Below, piece after piece: positions 26,445 through 34,713 of a DNA stretch of 37,802 nt (position 1 is its first letter; each line of letters opens with the position of its first letter). Both the position numbers and the translations under genes were made by a program. This DNA is from Thecamonas trahens ATCC 50062 (Eukaryota; Apusozoa; Apusomonadida; Apusomonadidae): the NCBI RefSeq assembly GCF_000142905.1, contig NW_013657674.1, forward strand, positions 177,924 to 215,725, given 5' to 3'. The notes beneath the pieces were generated by a model. The model was not told the origin of the DNA. It saw nothing but the letters and a program-made list of their open reading frames with translations, and did no database searches.

Positions 26445-27665
26445 ATGGCTACACTCCGCAAGGCACTGTTCAATGCAACCGGCTACGCCATGGCCATTCC
26501 GGGCATGTCTTTGGTCTACGCGCCGCGGACCGAACCGCGCAGCTCACGTGTGAGCGAAGCCGTGTTTGGTCACCGCAACGACGCGCCGTCGTGGTCCGAT
26601 GACGGCTCCGAGATCGGCTCGGGTCTCGATCCGGACGCCATTCAGTCGTTACCTGCTCACGGGTGGGCCTGGGAGCCTGAGATCGATGCGTGGACGCCGG
26701 CGCTCGCGCAGTTGGATGGTGGTCTTTCGGCCGAGGATCCGCTGCGCGTCGTCTCGTTCAACGTGCTCATGGACATGTTTGAGAAGTGGGTCTCGGGTGT
26801 GATACGCACACCTGAGAGGCACACGGCCATTGTGGCGTGGCTTGCCACGCTTGGTGCGCATGTGATCGTGCTCAACGAGGCTACGCCCGAGTTTGTCGCT
26901 CTTGTCGTAGCCGATCCTTACCTGCAGGCCAACTTTCGGCTCACCGAGGTCGACGGGGAGGCGCTGCACCCGCACGGTGTCCTCGTCCTTGTCGCCCACT
27001 CCATACCTGTGATATCGGTCCACAAGGTCTACTCGATGCTACTCTTGCGCAAGCGGTGCAGGATCAAGGAAAAGGCAGCACGGCCGGTGGTGGTGGTCAG
27101 GATCGCGCTGCCATCCGGCCTTGTCCTCGGCGTGTGCGGCGTCCACCTTGCGTCGCGAGTGAAGGAGATTGCGCAGCGTCGACAGCAGCTCCGAGATCTG
27201 TTCCGGCTCTTTGCGCTTGGCACATCACCGACCGGGGGCGATGGGCCGGGAGTCCTCGGTGTACACCAAGCGCTCATCGTCGGCGATCTCAACATGCACA
27301 GCGAGGGTGAGAACACTATGATTGCAGCTCCGTACGCCGACGCATGGCTGGCCGTCAACGAGGAGGTGCCACTCACAGCCTCGTGCACTTGGGATGGCGA
27401 GACAAATAAGCTCATTCAGGCAATGCTCCTCGGGACTGACAAGCGCAAGATGCGGCTCGATCGCATGCTCTTGTCGGCTCCACTCGCCCCGGCCGATGAT
27501 GGCAGCGGCCGAGCGCCAGGGCAGGCTCTCGAAGTCACCGCCATGGAGATCATCGGCAGAGAAGAGCGAGTCCCTGATACTGATCTGACGCTCTCGGACC
27601 ACTATGGCCTCCTCGCCGAGTTCTCCATTGCGCCCGTCGCCCCATCCGACAACAACGACCATTGA
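26445..27665 (+). CDS. Endonuclease/exonuclease/phosphatase-fold hydrolase, TDP2-like, 406 aa
   Basis: Mg-dependent EEP phosphodiesterase. Catalytic motifs appear in the expected order: Asn106 in VVSFNVLMD, Glu145 in VLNEATPEF, His234 in GVHLASR, Asp281/Asn283 in VGDLNMHSE, and Asp385/His386 in SDHYGLLAEF. Before the last motif, TASCTWDGETNK and RKMRLDRMLL resemble the C-x-WD...N and LRFDRI segments of tyrosyl-DNA phosphodiesterase 2, which removes trapped topoisomerase II. Family-level assignment is strong; TDP2 specificity is an inference. The first ~95 residues are not part of the catalytic domain. The hydrophobic stretch TGYAMAIPGMSLVYA (12-26) could be a weak targeting or membrane-interacting segment. 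The gene sits 103 bp after CCDC39 on the same strand. Confidence 0.88.
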   Translation: MATLRKALFNATGYAMAIPGMSLVYAPRTEPRSSRVSEAVFGHRNDAPSWSDDGSEIGSGLDPDAIQSLPAHGWAWEPEIDAWTPALAQLDGGLSAEDPLRVVSFNVLMDMFEKWVSGVIRTPERHTAIVAWLATLGAHVIVLNEATPEFVALVVADPYLQANFRLTEVDGEALHPHGVLVLVAHSIPVISVHKVYSMLLLRKRCRIKEKAARPVVVVRIALPSGLVLGVCGVHLASRVKEIAQRRQQLRDLFRLFALGTSPTGGDGPGVLGVHQALIVGDLNMHSEGENTMIAAPYADAWLAVNEEVPLTASCTWDGETNKLIQAMLLGTDKRKMRLDRMLLSAPLAPADDGSGRAPGQALEVTAMEIIGREERVPDTDLTLSDHYGLLAEFSIAPVAPSDNNDH

Positions 27666-27775
27666 ACTGGCTCACCAAGTGTCTTGCCCTGCCCAGTCCG
27701 AGCCAACTCGCTCGCACTTGGCCACACACACACACGATCACAACTCAAACCACGCACCTCACTCGCCATCCTCCT

Positions 27776-29122
27776 ATGGACGACGCATGGCGAGAGGCCC
27801 GCGAGGCACACGTGGCTGGGCTCAGCGGCTCACCACTCTGGGTCGTTTGTGCGGTCTCGCTGGTCCTCCCTGTGGCGGCGGCGGCGTCGATGGCTATGAG
27901 CCGCTGGCCGGTGGCGGCGTACGCGGTCCGGGTCTTCCTGCTCCCACCGGGCCTGCTGCAAGCAGGAGTAATTGTTGCTGTTGCAGTATGCGCGTGGGCT
28001 GGAGGCGGTCGCCTCGGCCTGGTGCCTGTGGCACGTGGGAAGGTGGCGGCACTCTCGACGTACCGGGCTATGGTGATGGTGGCGACGGCGGTGGCCATCC
28101 TCGCCGTCGACTTTGACGCCTTTCCGCGGATGTATGCCAAGACCGAAGTCCACGGTGTCTCGCTGATGGATGTGGGCGTGGGATCGTTTGTCTTTTCCAA
28201 GGGCATGGTCACGCCGCCGGAGCGCAAGGCCACGCTGGGTGCCTTTGTCGCCAACCTCGCGCCACTCCTGGTCATGGCCAACATCCGCCTGGTTGTCCAC
28301 AAGGCCATTGGCTACCAGGAGCATGTCTCCGAGTATGGAGTCCACCTCTCGTTCTACCACACCCTCTGTGGCATCCTCGTGGTGGCTTGGACTCTGCCGC
28401 GCATGTCGCGCGCCGCCGCCGCCGCTCTCGGCCTCGCCGCCGCCGCTGCCTACCAGCTGGCGTTGACCGGCTACGACTCCGGTGCGCTGCAGGCGTATCT
28501 GCTGGACCCGGATCCGGTGTCGCGGACTACCTCGTTTGCTGCCGCCAACCGCGAGGGCCTCTACTCGCTCGGCGGCTATGCCGGCCTCTTGCTGCTGGGC
28601 ATGGGCGTGGGTGCTGGGCGGAACCTGGCGTCGCCGCGGCGGCTACTTGCCATCGCCGCTGCCGCTTGGGCCGTATATGCCGGTCTGGTTCTTGGCTTTG
28701 GTCTGCAGGCCTCGCGCCGCCTGGCCAATGGGCCGTACATTGCGTGGATCGTGGCCCACAACGTCTCGCTCCTGGCGGCGCTCGTCGCGCTCCACGCCTA
28801 CGGCGGCCGCGGCGCGTGGAAGCAAGCCATCTCGCCTGCTGTGGCCTTTGTCAACGGCCACCAGCTGCTCTTTTTCATCCTCGCCAACCTCGGCACCGGC
28901 ATCGTCAACCTCTCCATTGACACCCTCTCTTTCGGGCCAACCTTTGCTCTGATCGTTGTCTCCTGCTACATCCTAGCGGTGCCTCTGGTCGTATCCGCAG
29001 CCTCCTCCGCCATCGGCCTCGTCTTCTCCACGCCTACCTCCACACCCACCAGCCCAATCTATACTTCTCCAGCTACCGACTGCCGCGGTCCCGGCAGCGG
29101 CCAAAAGAAGCGGAATACATGA
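27776..29122 (+). CDS. PIGW: GPI inositol acyltransferase PIGW/GWT1, 448 aa
   Basis: ER multispanning enzyme that acylates the inositol of GlcN-PI early in GPI-anchor synthesis. The signature DFDAFPRMYAKTEVHG followed by SLMDVGVGSFVFSKGMV matches the invariant DFxxFPRRxAKTExxGxSLMDxGVGSFVFSxG of the family. The N-terminal REAHVAGLSGS matches the KExFVxGxxGS region. About twelve hydrophobic helices and a C-terminal FILANLGTGIVNLSIDTL element are present. The ATG at 27776 is chosen; an in-frame extension to 27662 overlaps the end of the preceding gene and translates a CA repeat. The tail after the last helix is Thr/Ser/Pro-rich. No intron. Confidence 0.95.
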   Translation: MDDAWREAREAHVAGLSGSPLWVVCAVSLVLPVAAAASMAMSRWPVAAYAVRVFLLPPGLLQAGVIVAVAVCAWAGGGRLGLVPVARGKVAALSTYRAMVMVATAVAILAVDFDAFPRMYAKTEVHGVSLMDVGVGSFVFSKGMVTPPERKATLGAFVANLAPLLVMANIRLVVHKAIGYQEHVSEYGVHLSFYHTLCGILVVAWTLPRMSRAAAAALGLAAAAAYQLALTGYDSGALQAYLLDPDPVSRTTSFAAANREGLYSLGGYAGLLLLGMGVGAGRNLASPRRLLAIAAAAWAVYAGLVLGFGLQASRRLANGPYIAWIVAHNVSLLAALVALHAYGGRGAWKQAISPAVAFVNGHQLLFFILANLGTGIVNLSIDTLSFGPTFALIVVSCYILAVPLVVSAASSAIGLVFSTPTSTPTSPIYTSPATDCRGPGSGQKKRNT

Positions 29123-29376
29123 CCCATACGTGCCCCCCCCCCCCCCTCCATCCCATCTAAAGGGAAAATTGCGCCGCCCGAAGATAATAATTACTCGTGA
29201 GCAATGATGAATGGAAACCAACGCCCTCACGTGCCAACCAGATCCTCTCCTCCCCGCATACCACACCACCGACCCACCCCAACCACATCCAAACACCCAC
29301 CCCGACAACCATAATCACACTTGACCCGAACACACACACACACACGCACACACACATACACATACCCGTTCTGCTC
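29123..29376 (+). promoter_or_regulatory. Intergenic region with C run and CA repeat before the four-helix protein gene
   Basis: A 14-nt C run (29133-29146) is followed by an AT-richer patch (29160-29200, including aagataataatta) and a CA/CG repeat (29329-29366) that ends ~10 bp before the ATG at 29377. This is the same C-then-CA order seen before other plus-strand genes. Confidence 0.55.
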
Positions 29377-30908
29377 ATGGCATCCGTCGGTGGCGGTGGA
29401 AGCGGCAGCGGTGGCGGGGCACGGGGCAGGGTGGGCGGAAGCAGCCGGCTTTCGGGCGAGGAGCATCACGGGCAAGGTGGAGAGAGGGCATTGGCAACAG
29501 AGTCTGAGCATTACGTACAACCACGTATGTCCTGGAGAATGACAGAAGACTCGGACACAGGCCAGCCGTGGGCCTCAACCGCTCCGCTGGCGGTGCCGAC
29601 GCACACAGAACCGGTCGTGCCGCCGGCTGGCGTACTCCAGCCGCAGCCCAACCCGGCGTACCTCTCAGAAGACGATGATGGCATGGATTATGCTGGTGCA
29701 TCTGATGCACCCCAAGCAAGTACGGGCCCGAGCGCCGGTCTGGGTGGAGCAGACAGAGCAGCGGCCCCGCTGGCGGTGGCGGCAGCGGCGGCGGCTCCGG
29801 GTGAACGCCGCACCGGGGAGCTGGGCGCGGCCGCGCCAGCGGCGGATGGCAATGAGGTGCAGGAGCCTGTGAGCGCAGTGGATGCCACGGTCGGGTTCCT
29901 GAAGCGGACGCTGTTCTTCCTCTTTCTGCTGGGCGTCTCGCAGATGGCGATCAACGTGGCGTACACGTACCTCACCGGCGAGGACGCGACGCAAACCTTG
30001 CTCTCTGTCCTCTCTCCGATCCTGGTGACGATTGGCTATGTGGGGGTGCGGTCGCGGTCGCAGATCACCATCATGGTCTGGCTCTGCATCCAGTCGTGCA
30101 CACTCTGCTGTTCCATCATGGCGCTTGTCGCGCTGCTGGCAGCCATTGTCTCGTACGCGTCACCTGTCGACTCGGGCTCCAACTCTCAGGACCTGACGCC
30201 AACCCACGACAAGTCGCCAGACGAGCGGACTGACGCTGCGCTCGGCGTGGCCGAGATTTTTATTGCAATTGCTTCGTTCCTCCTGCAGTCGATGGCGTGC
30301 ATGATGGGCCTGCGCCTCAACGGGCTGCTCTCCGCGCCGGCTACCGGCACACTGACGCAAGCCACACTGACCATCAACTGGCCAGCGTTCGCCGGCGGCA
30401 TGGCGGCGGCCTCTGGCGGCCGCCACCTCTCGCGGTACATGACGGTACTCGGCGACCAGATCCCTTTGCAGCGCCGTATCAGGCGAACGCCGACAACGAC
30501 GCCGACGACGCCGCGGGCGTCACGCCGGAATGTGCTCCCCTGCTGGCGCTTCCGCCTCCCGCGCCCATCACAGTCTACGGCCCGGGCTCCCAGCTCCTTG
30601 GCCTCGCCGACGCGACTTGGCAGCAGGCCGCCGACCCGCTGCTCATTCCTGACTCACGCATGGGCGAGTACTTTGCGGCCAAGAGCGCAAGCCACGCACC
30701 GGCCACTCCTGACGTCGCAGCTGCCAGCAACGACACCGGCCTGGTGCCAGCTCTGGAGAGCGAGCCTTTCGGCGACGATGATGATGATCTGGTGGCGAAC
30801 ACCTCTCGCTTTGAGTCGCTGTCATGCTCGGACGAGTCGGCCGAGTCAGATTTGAAGGCGGCGCCTCTCTCGGCCTCGACGCTGTTTGTGACTATACAAG
30901 ACGAATGA
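29377..30908 (+). CDS. Four-helix membrane protein with apparent -1 frame break at 30462-30468
   Basis: I do not recognise the family. From ATG 29377 the first ~175 residues are Gly/Pro/Ala/Glu-rich and disordered. Four hydrophobic helices follow (RTLFFLFLLGVSQMAINVAY; LLSVLSPILVTIGYVGV; IMVWLCIQSCTLCCSIMALV and its extension; GVAEIFIAIASFLLQSMACM). After the last helix coding sequence moves to the -1 frame: it continues as FAAPYQANADND and runs to an acidic C-terminus, FVTIQDE, at 30908. The shift falls on CCCTTTG (30462-30468), read C CCT TTG in the incoming frame, which fits the X XXY YYZ slippery pattern. With one added base the protein would be 510 residues. Unshifted, the frame runs on to 30855 with Arg/Thr/Ser-rich sequence unlike a normal tail. 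The stop at 30908 is 15 bp from the kinesin stop, matching the spacing of other convergent pairs here. Confidence 0.7.
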
Positions 30909-30923
30909 AGCAGTGCCTTTCAT

Positions 30924-33215
30924 TCAAAACGCGAGGGAGTCCTGGCGTGGGACCAGCGGGCCCGTACCCGAGCCCGGCGCGGCGTTGACCGACGCCCGGC
31001 CGGTAGCGATCCGCAGCGGAGAACGGCCGATTTGCTCCTGCTGCTGCTGGTGCTGCGACGCCAGAAACTGAAGCCGCCGGTCGTCATCAGCGAGTTCGTC
31101 TTCGATGGAGCGAATGGCCTTGGACGGTGTGCCGGTCGACTCCGACGGCGCCGAGCCGAGGCCGACCGGTGCGCGGTACCACGGCGAGGCGTGGCTTGCG
31201 GGTGGGTCGTGACTGGGAGCGGGACGATGCGATGACGACCGCGAGCTGCGGTGGCGTGATGACCGGTGCGATGAGCCGTGATGATGTGTGCGACGCGACG
31301 ATGACGAGCTCTTGTCCTTAGCCTTGGCTTTGTGCGAGCGCGAGCTGCGCGAGCGCGACTTGCGCGAGCGAGAGCTGCGCGAATGCGACTTGCGCGAGCG
31401 AGTGTGCGAGTGCGAGTGGGTGTGGGTGTGCGACGGAGTCTTGACCTGCGGAGGCGACGACGCTGTCGACGACGAGGAGGCCCGACGCGGAGCCTGTGCC
31501 GGAGTGAGCGGGGTAGCGGTCTCGAGCGGAACCGGCCGCTGCGGCGGCGTGGTCGGGTTGAGCGTCGAGGTCCGGACGGCATCGATGCCGGGTGACGTAT
31601 CGTCGTCAAACGACCAGAGCGCGGCGCCGGCGCTTGGGGAAGCCACGAGCGCAACCTGGGCAGGTGAGAGCGGCGGGGCCGTGCGGACCGCCTCCTTCAG
31701 CGGAGGCCGGAACGCCGACGGCGAGAGCGCAGCGAGCTGGGCTAGCGCCTGGCGCTCGCGGGCGGCGGCAACGAGCGCGTCGCGGGCGCGGACGGCGACA
31801 GCGTCGGCAGCGCGGAGGACAGCGTCGGCCTTGCCCGGCGAGACGCGGCGTGACGGAGAAGCCGCCGGCGAGGCTCGGATCTGGGCGCGGAGCGCCTCGT
31901 TCTCGGCCACCAGCAGCTCGATCTCATGCTCGAGCTGGGCGTTTGTCTCGAGGAGCTCAAACTCGGAGCGAGAGGGTGAGACCACGCGGCGGACGGGCGA
32001 GGTGGCGACAGCGTGGAGCCGGGCCTCGAGGCGCGACTTGGCCTGCTCGAGGGCGCGGATGCGGTCGCGGGCGGCGTTGAGCTCGGCGTGGGCCGAGGCG
32101 AGGCGGGCAGCCATGGACTTGTCAGCGTCGGTCTCGTCGTAGTTGATGTGGGCGCGGGCCTCGACCCGCATGGCGCGCTGGCCAAACTGCAGTGAGCTGA
32201 CCGACTCGTGGGCCGAGGTCACGGCCGGCCCAATGTTGACGATGAGGGCGGTGACGCAGTTGCCGCCAAGCGAGTCCTGGAGAAGGCGGGTGAGCTTGGA
32301 GTCGCGATAGGGAATGTAGCTGACACCGGGGTCGGCGAGCGAGGCGATGACGTTGCCGAGCGCTGTGAGCGACTTGTTGATAAACTTGGCCTCGTCGAGA
32401 CGGGCGCCGCGGGAGCGCGACTTTTTGACTCGCTCCGAGCCTGCAAGGTCGACGCAAGTAAAGACGCCGTGGGTTCGCGAGCCGCTAAATGGGTCGCGTC
32501 GCGAGACCTCGAGCCGCAGAATGGTGTGCGCCCGCGACGAGACATCGTTGAGCCGGGTCGACTCGATAGCGCGGCGCGCGTAGCCAATGTCGAGCAGCTC
32601 GAGGACGGCGTCGACCGAGTCGACCGGATGCTTGGACAATCCCTGGACGTAGACGGCGCCGCCCTTGAGCTGGCGGATAGAGAGCGGCGGGGCGGTGTCA
32701 GGCGCGCGGCGAGCGAGCAAGTCCTGCGGCGCGTCGCGATAGAGCTGGAGCAGCGAGAGAACGACACGGACGTCCTGGTCAGGGTGCGCGGCGGCGTAGG
32801 AGAAGATGTGGGCCACAGCGCGCGGAATAATGCCGGCCTCGGCGAGTGGCTCGAGCTTGGCCAGCGTGTGGGTCTTGCCGGTCCCGGTCTGGCCGTAGGC
32901 AAGGACAGTCCCATTGCGGCCTTCGAGGACAGCCTCGACGACGGGGGCGGCGACGGCGGCGTACACCGCATCCTGCGGCGTGGTGGTATCAAACACAGCA
33001 TCGTAGGCAAACGAGTAGACCCGCGCATCCCACGGCGTCTCCAGCGCAAGCGACGCTGATGCAGGCTCCAGCACCACGCACTTGTGTGCCTTGCCGCCGT
33101 CGGGCCCGCCGGCCAGCTCCACGCCCACCAGCGGGCGGACACGGACAAAGACAGAGACCCGGTCGTCCGAGTTGGCCAGTGCCCTCGCAGACGTCGACAC
33201 TCTTCCGCGCCGCAT
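30924..33215 (-). CDS. N-terminal motor kinesin, 763 aa
   Basis: Plus-end-type kinesin with the motor at residues ~20-352. The P-loop is GQTGTGKT (108-115), switch I is NDVSSRAH (223-230), switch II is DLAGSE (256-261), and INKSL and YRDSKLTRLLQDSLGGN follow. SLQFGQRAMRVEARAHIN after the motor resembles the ARK/kinesin-1-like group, but subfamily is uncertain. A short coiled coil lies at ~365-460 with SPVRR/SPSR phosphosite-like motifs. The tail is Pro-rich, then strikingly His/Ser/Arg/Lys-rich (THTHSHSHTRSRKSHSRSS) to about residue 670. No cargo domain is recognised. ATG 33215 leaves only ~20 residues before the motor, as is usual. The gene is divergent from mitochondrial uL11. Confidence 0.94.
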   Translation of the reverse strand: MRRGRVSTSARALANSDDRVSVFVRVRPLVGVELAGGPDGGKAHKCVVLEPASASLALETPWDARVYSFAYDAVFDTTTPQDAVYAAVAAPVVEAVLEGRNGTVLAYGQTGTGKTHTLAKLEPLAEAGIIPRAVAHIFSYAAAHPDQDVRVVLSLLQLYRDAPQDLLARRAPDTAPPLSIRQLKGGAVYVQGLSKHPVDSVDAVLELLDIGYARRAIESTRLNDVSSRAHTILRLEVSRRDPFSGSRTHGVFTCVDLAGSERVKKSRSRGARLDEAKFINKSLTALGNVIASLADPGVSYIPYRDSKLTRLLQDSLGGNCVTALIVNIGPAVTSAHESVSSLQFGQRAMRVEARAHINYDETDADKSMAARLASAHAELNAARDRIRALEQAKSRLEARLHAVATSPVRRVVSPSRSEFELLETNAQLEHEIELLVAENEALRAQIRASPAASPSRRVSPGKADAVLRAADAVAVRARDALVAAARERQALAQLAALSPSAFRPPLKEAVRTAPPLSPAQVALVASPSAGAALWSFDDDTSPGIDAVRTSTLNPTTPPQRPVPLETATPLTPAQAPRRASSSSTASSPPQVKTPSHTHTHSHSHTRSRKSHSRSSRSRKSRSRSSRSHKAKAKDKSSSSSRRTHHHGSSHRSSRHRSSRSSSHRPAPSHDPPASHASPWYRAPVGLGSAPSESTGTPSKAIRSIEDELADDDRRLQFLASQHQQQQEQIGRSPLRIATGRASVNAAPGSGTGPLVPRQDSLAF

Positions 33216-33282
33216 GCTGTCCTTGGTGTTGAGAGTGCGTGCCAGCGTGCAGAGTGAGCTGGCCAGGCTGAGGCTAGGGTTA

Positions 33283-33308
33283 CCCCCCCCCCCCCCCCCC
33301 CCCCCCCC
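33283..33308 (+). repeat. Poly-C run (about 26 nt)
   Basis: Uninterrupted C between TTA and GGG in the kinesin/uL11 spacer. Confidence 0.92.
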
Positions 33309-33330
33309 GGGCCTCTACCTGGCGCGATAG

Positions 33331-33366
33331 CCGGCCGCCAAACCGGCCGCCAAACCGGCCGCCATA
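33331..33366 (+). repeat. Three tandem copies of CCGGCCGCCAAA
   Basis: Two perfect 12-bp units and a third ending ATA instead of AAA. Each contains the palindrome CGGCCG. Could be a clustered factor-binding site or simple slippage product. Confidence 0.9.
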
Positions 33367-33647
33367 CCAACCAGCACACGAGACGGTCAACAGTACTGAT
33401 GGCCAGTGTCTGTGCCGGTACACATGCATGTCCACACATCTAGAAGAACTGCTACATAAAAAGTACACGTCGGGGCTGTGCGTAGAGTCTTCCACCCCAC
33501 CCGATGGTGGGTGCAGCTTGATTGTGGTCGCCGCCGGCGTGGCTGCCGTAGTAAGGGGAGGTGGTCACCCGCTGGTGTCAGTCCCAAGACTCCCCCGCCA
33601 GCCCGCAGAGGGATACTCTCGTCTTCGCATCCCCCACTGGCAACAGG

Positions 33648-34376
33648 ATGGCGCGTCGTGCGGCAGCAGCCCTCAAGAGCCTGCTGAAGCTGCGTATCCC
33701 TGCAGGCGGCGCATCTGCAGCTCCACCGACAGGCCCTGCCCTCGGTCAGGCCGGTGTCAACATCATGGAGTTCTGCAAGGACTTCAATGCCCGCTCGGGG
33801 CATCTGGTGAAGGACACGCCCGTGCCCGTCGTCGTCAAGGTCTTCGAGGACAGGACCTTTGAGTTCACCACAGGTCCCCCTCCCACCTCCTTCTTCCTCA
33901 AGCGCGTACGTCCCTCTCCTTTCAGCCCCTCTCCTGCCATGCCCACTCCCTGTGCCCCCCTATCCCCGCCCTCGCTCGCCCCGTGGTGGATCGTGCTGCG
34001 TCGCCTCGCCTCGCCCTCGGCCTACTTTGCCCGCCTGCCGCCGCCCGCGAGCACCCCCCCCCCCCCTCGCTCGCTCATGGCTCTTGATTGGTGTTTTCTG
34101 GAGCAGCAAGGTTTGGGCTCGGTGTTAGCACAGGGCGATGATGCGGGTTGCAGACGCAATGGTACTCACGCGGGCGGATGATGAGCTGTGTAGGCGGCCG
34201 GGATCGACAAGGGTGCGTCCAAGCCAGGACACGAGGTGGCTGGACAAGTCTCGCTCAAGCAGGTCTACGAGATCGCCAAGATCAAGCACACAGACCCGCG
34301 CCAGTCGCTGGAGGGCCTCTGCCGCTCAATCATCGGTTCGGCGCGGTCCATGGGCATCGAGGTCATCCGCAAGTAG
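33648..34376 (+). CDS. MRPL11: Mitochondrial large-subunit ribosomal protein uL11m, join(33648..33905,34194..34376), 146 aa
   Basis: The protein binds the GTPase-associated centre of large-subunit r[26 protein letters not shown] and [13 protein letters not shown] give the N-terminal uL11 domain. After splicing, TSFFLKR joins [21 protein letters not shown] and VYEIAKIK, and ends [17 protein letters not shown], closely following animal MRPL11 (EVAGxVTLKHVYEIA, [12 protein letters not shown]). The 288-bp intron begins GTACGT and ends GTGTAG and holds a 13-nt C run. A mitochondrial rather than cytosolic protein is indicated by this similarity and bacterial-type spacing. The presequence is short: about 18 basic/Ala/Leu residues ([18 protein letters not shown]) precede the domain. 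Confidence 0.95.
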
Positions 34377-34713
34377 TAGTAGGCGTCACAGCAAACGACG
34401 TAGGCCACCCCAAACACAAACGCGAACACGAACAAGACGGACGTGGACACGGACACCACAAACATAGGCACGGACACAAACACGGACGCGATCCGCTCTG
34501 TCGCCCACTCAGGCCGCCATACTTCTAGATCTTGAATCTCCACCAAACTCACCCCTCCCCCCCCCTTCCTCCCCGGCTGCCTTTGTCATGCCAAAAACCA
34601 TTCAAACTTTAGCGGTGCGCTGCCCGCCACCACCCCCCGCGCACCCCACCCTACCCCAAGCCCAAGACCAAGCTCTACACATCCCCACACTTCTCCCTAC
34701 CACCCTCACAGCC
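34377..34713 (+). promoter_or_regulatory. Intergenic region between uL11m and SKA1
   Basis: 337 bp without a supported gene. It has a degenerate repeat of GGACACGGACAC/CACAAACA type (34395-34490), then a C run (34553-34565) and a pyrimidine/CA-rich leader reaching the SKA1 ATG at 34714. Confidence 0.5.

Larger units (their letters stand above)
33216..33647. promoter_or_regulatory. Divergent region between kinesin and mitochondrial uL11
   Basis: 432 bp without a supported gene. It contains a 26-nt C run (33283-33308), a three-copy 12-bp tandem repeat (33331-33366), and GT/CA-mixed sequence near 33395-33470. In contrast to other promoters here, the C run nearest a start (kinesin) is G on that gene's coding strand. 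Confidence 0.55.

Noticed and set aside
30442-30470. A 27-nt GT...CAG segment in the four-helix gene as a mini-intron explaining the frame change
   Set aside because: Its length is a multiple of three, so removing it does not change frame; it is also far shorter than other introns here.
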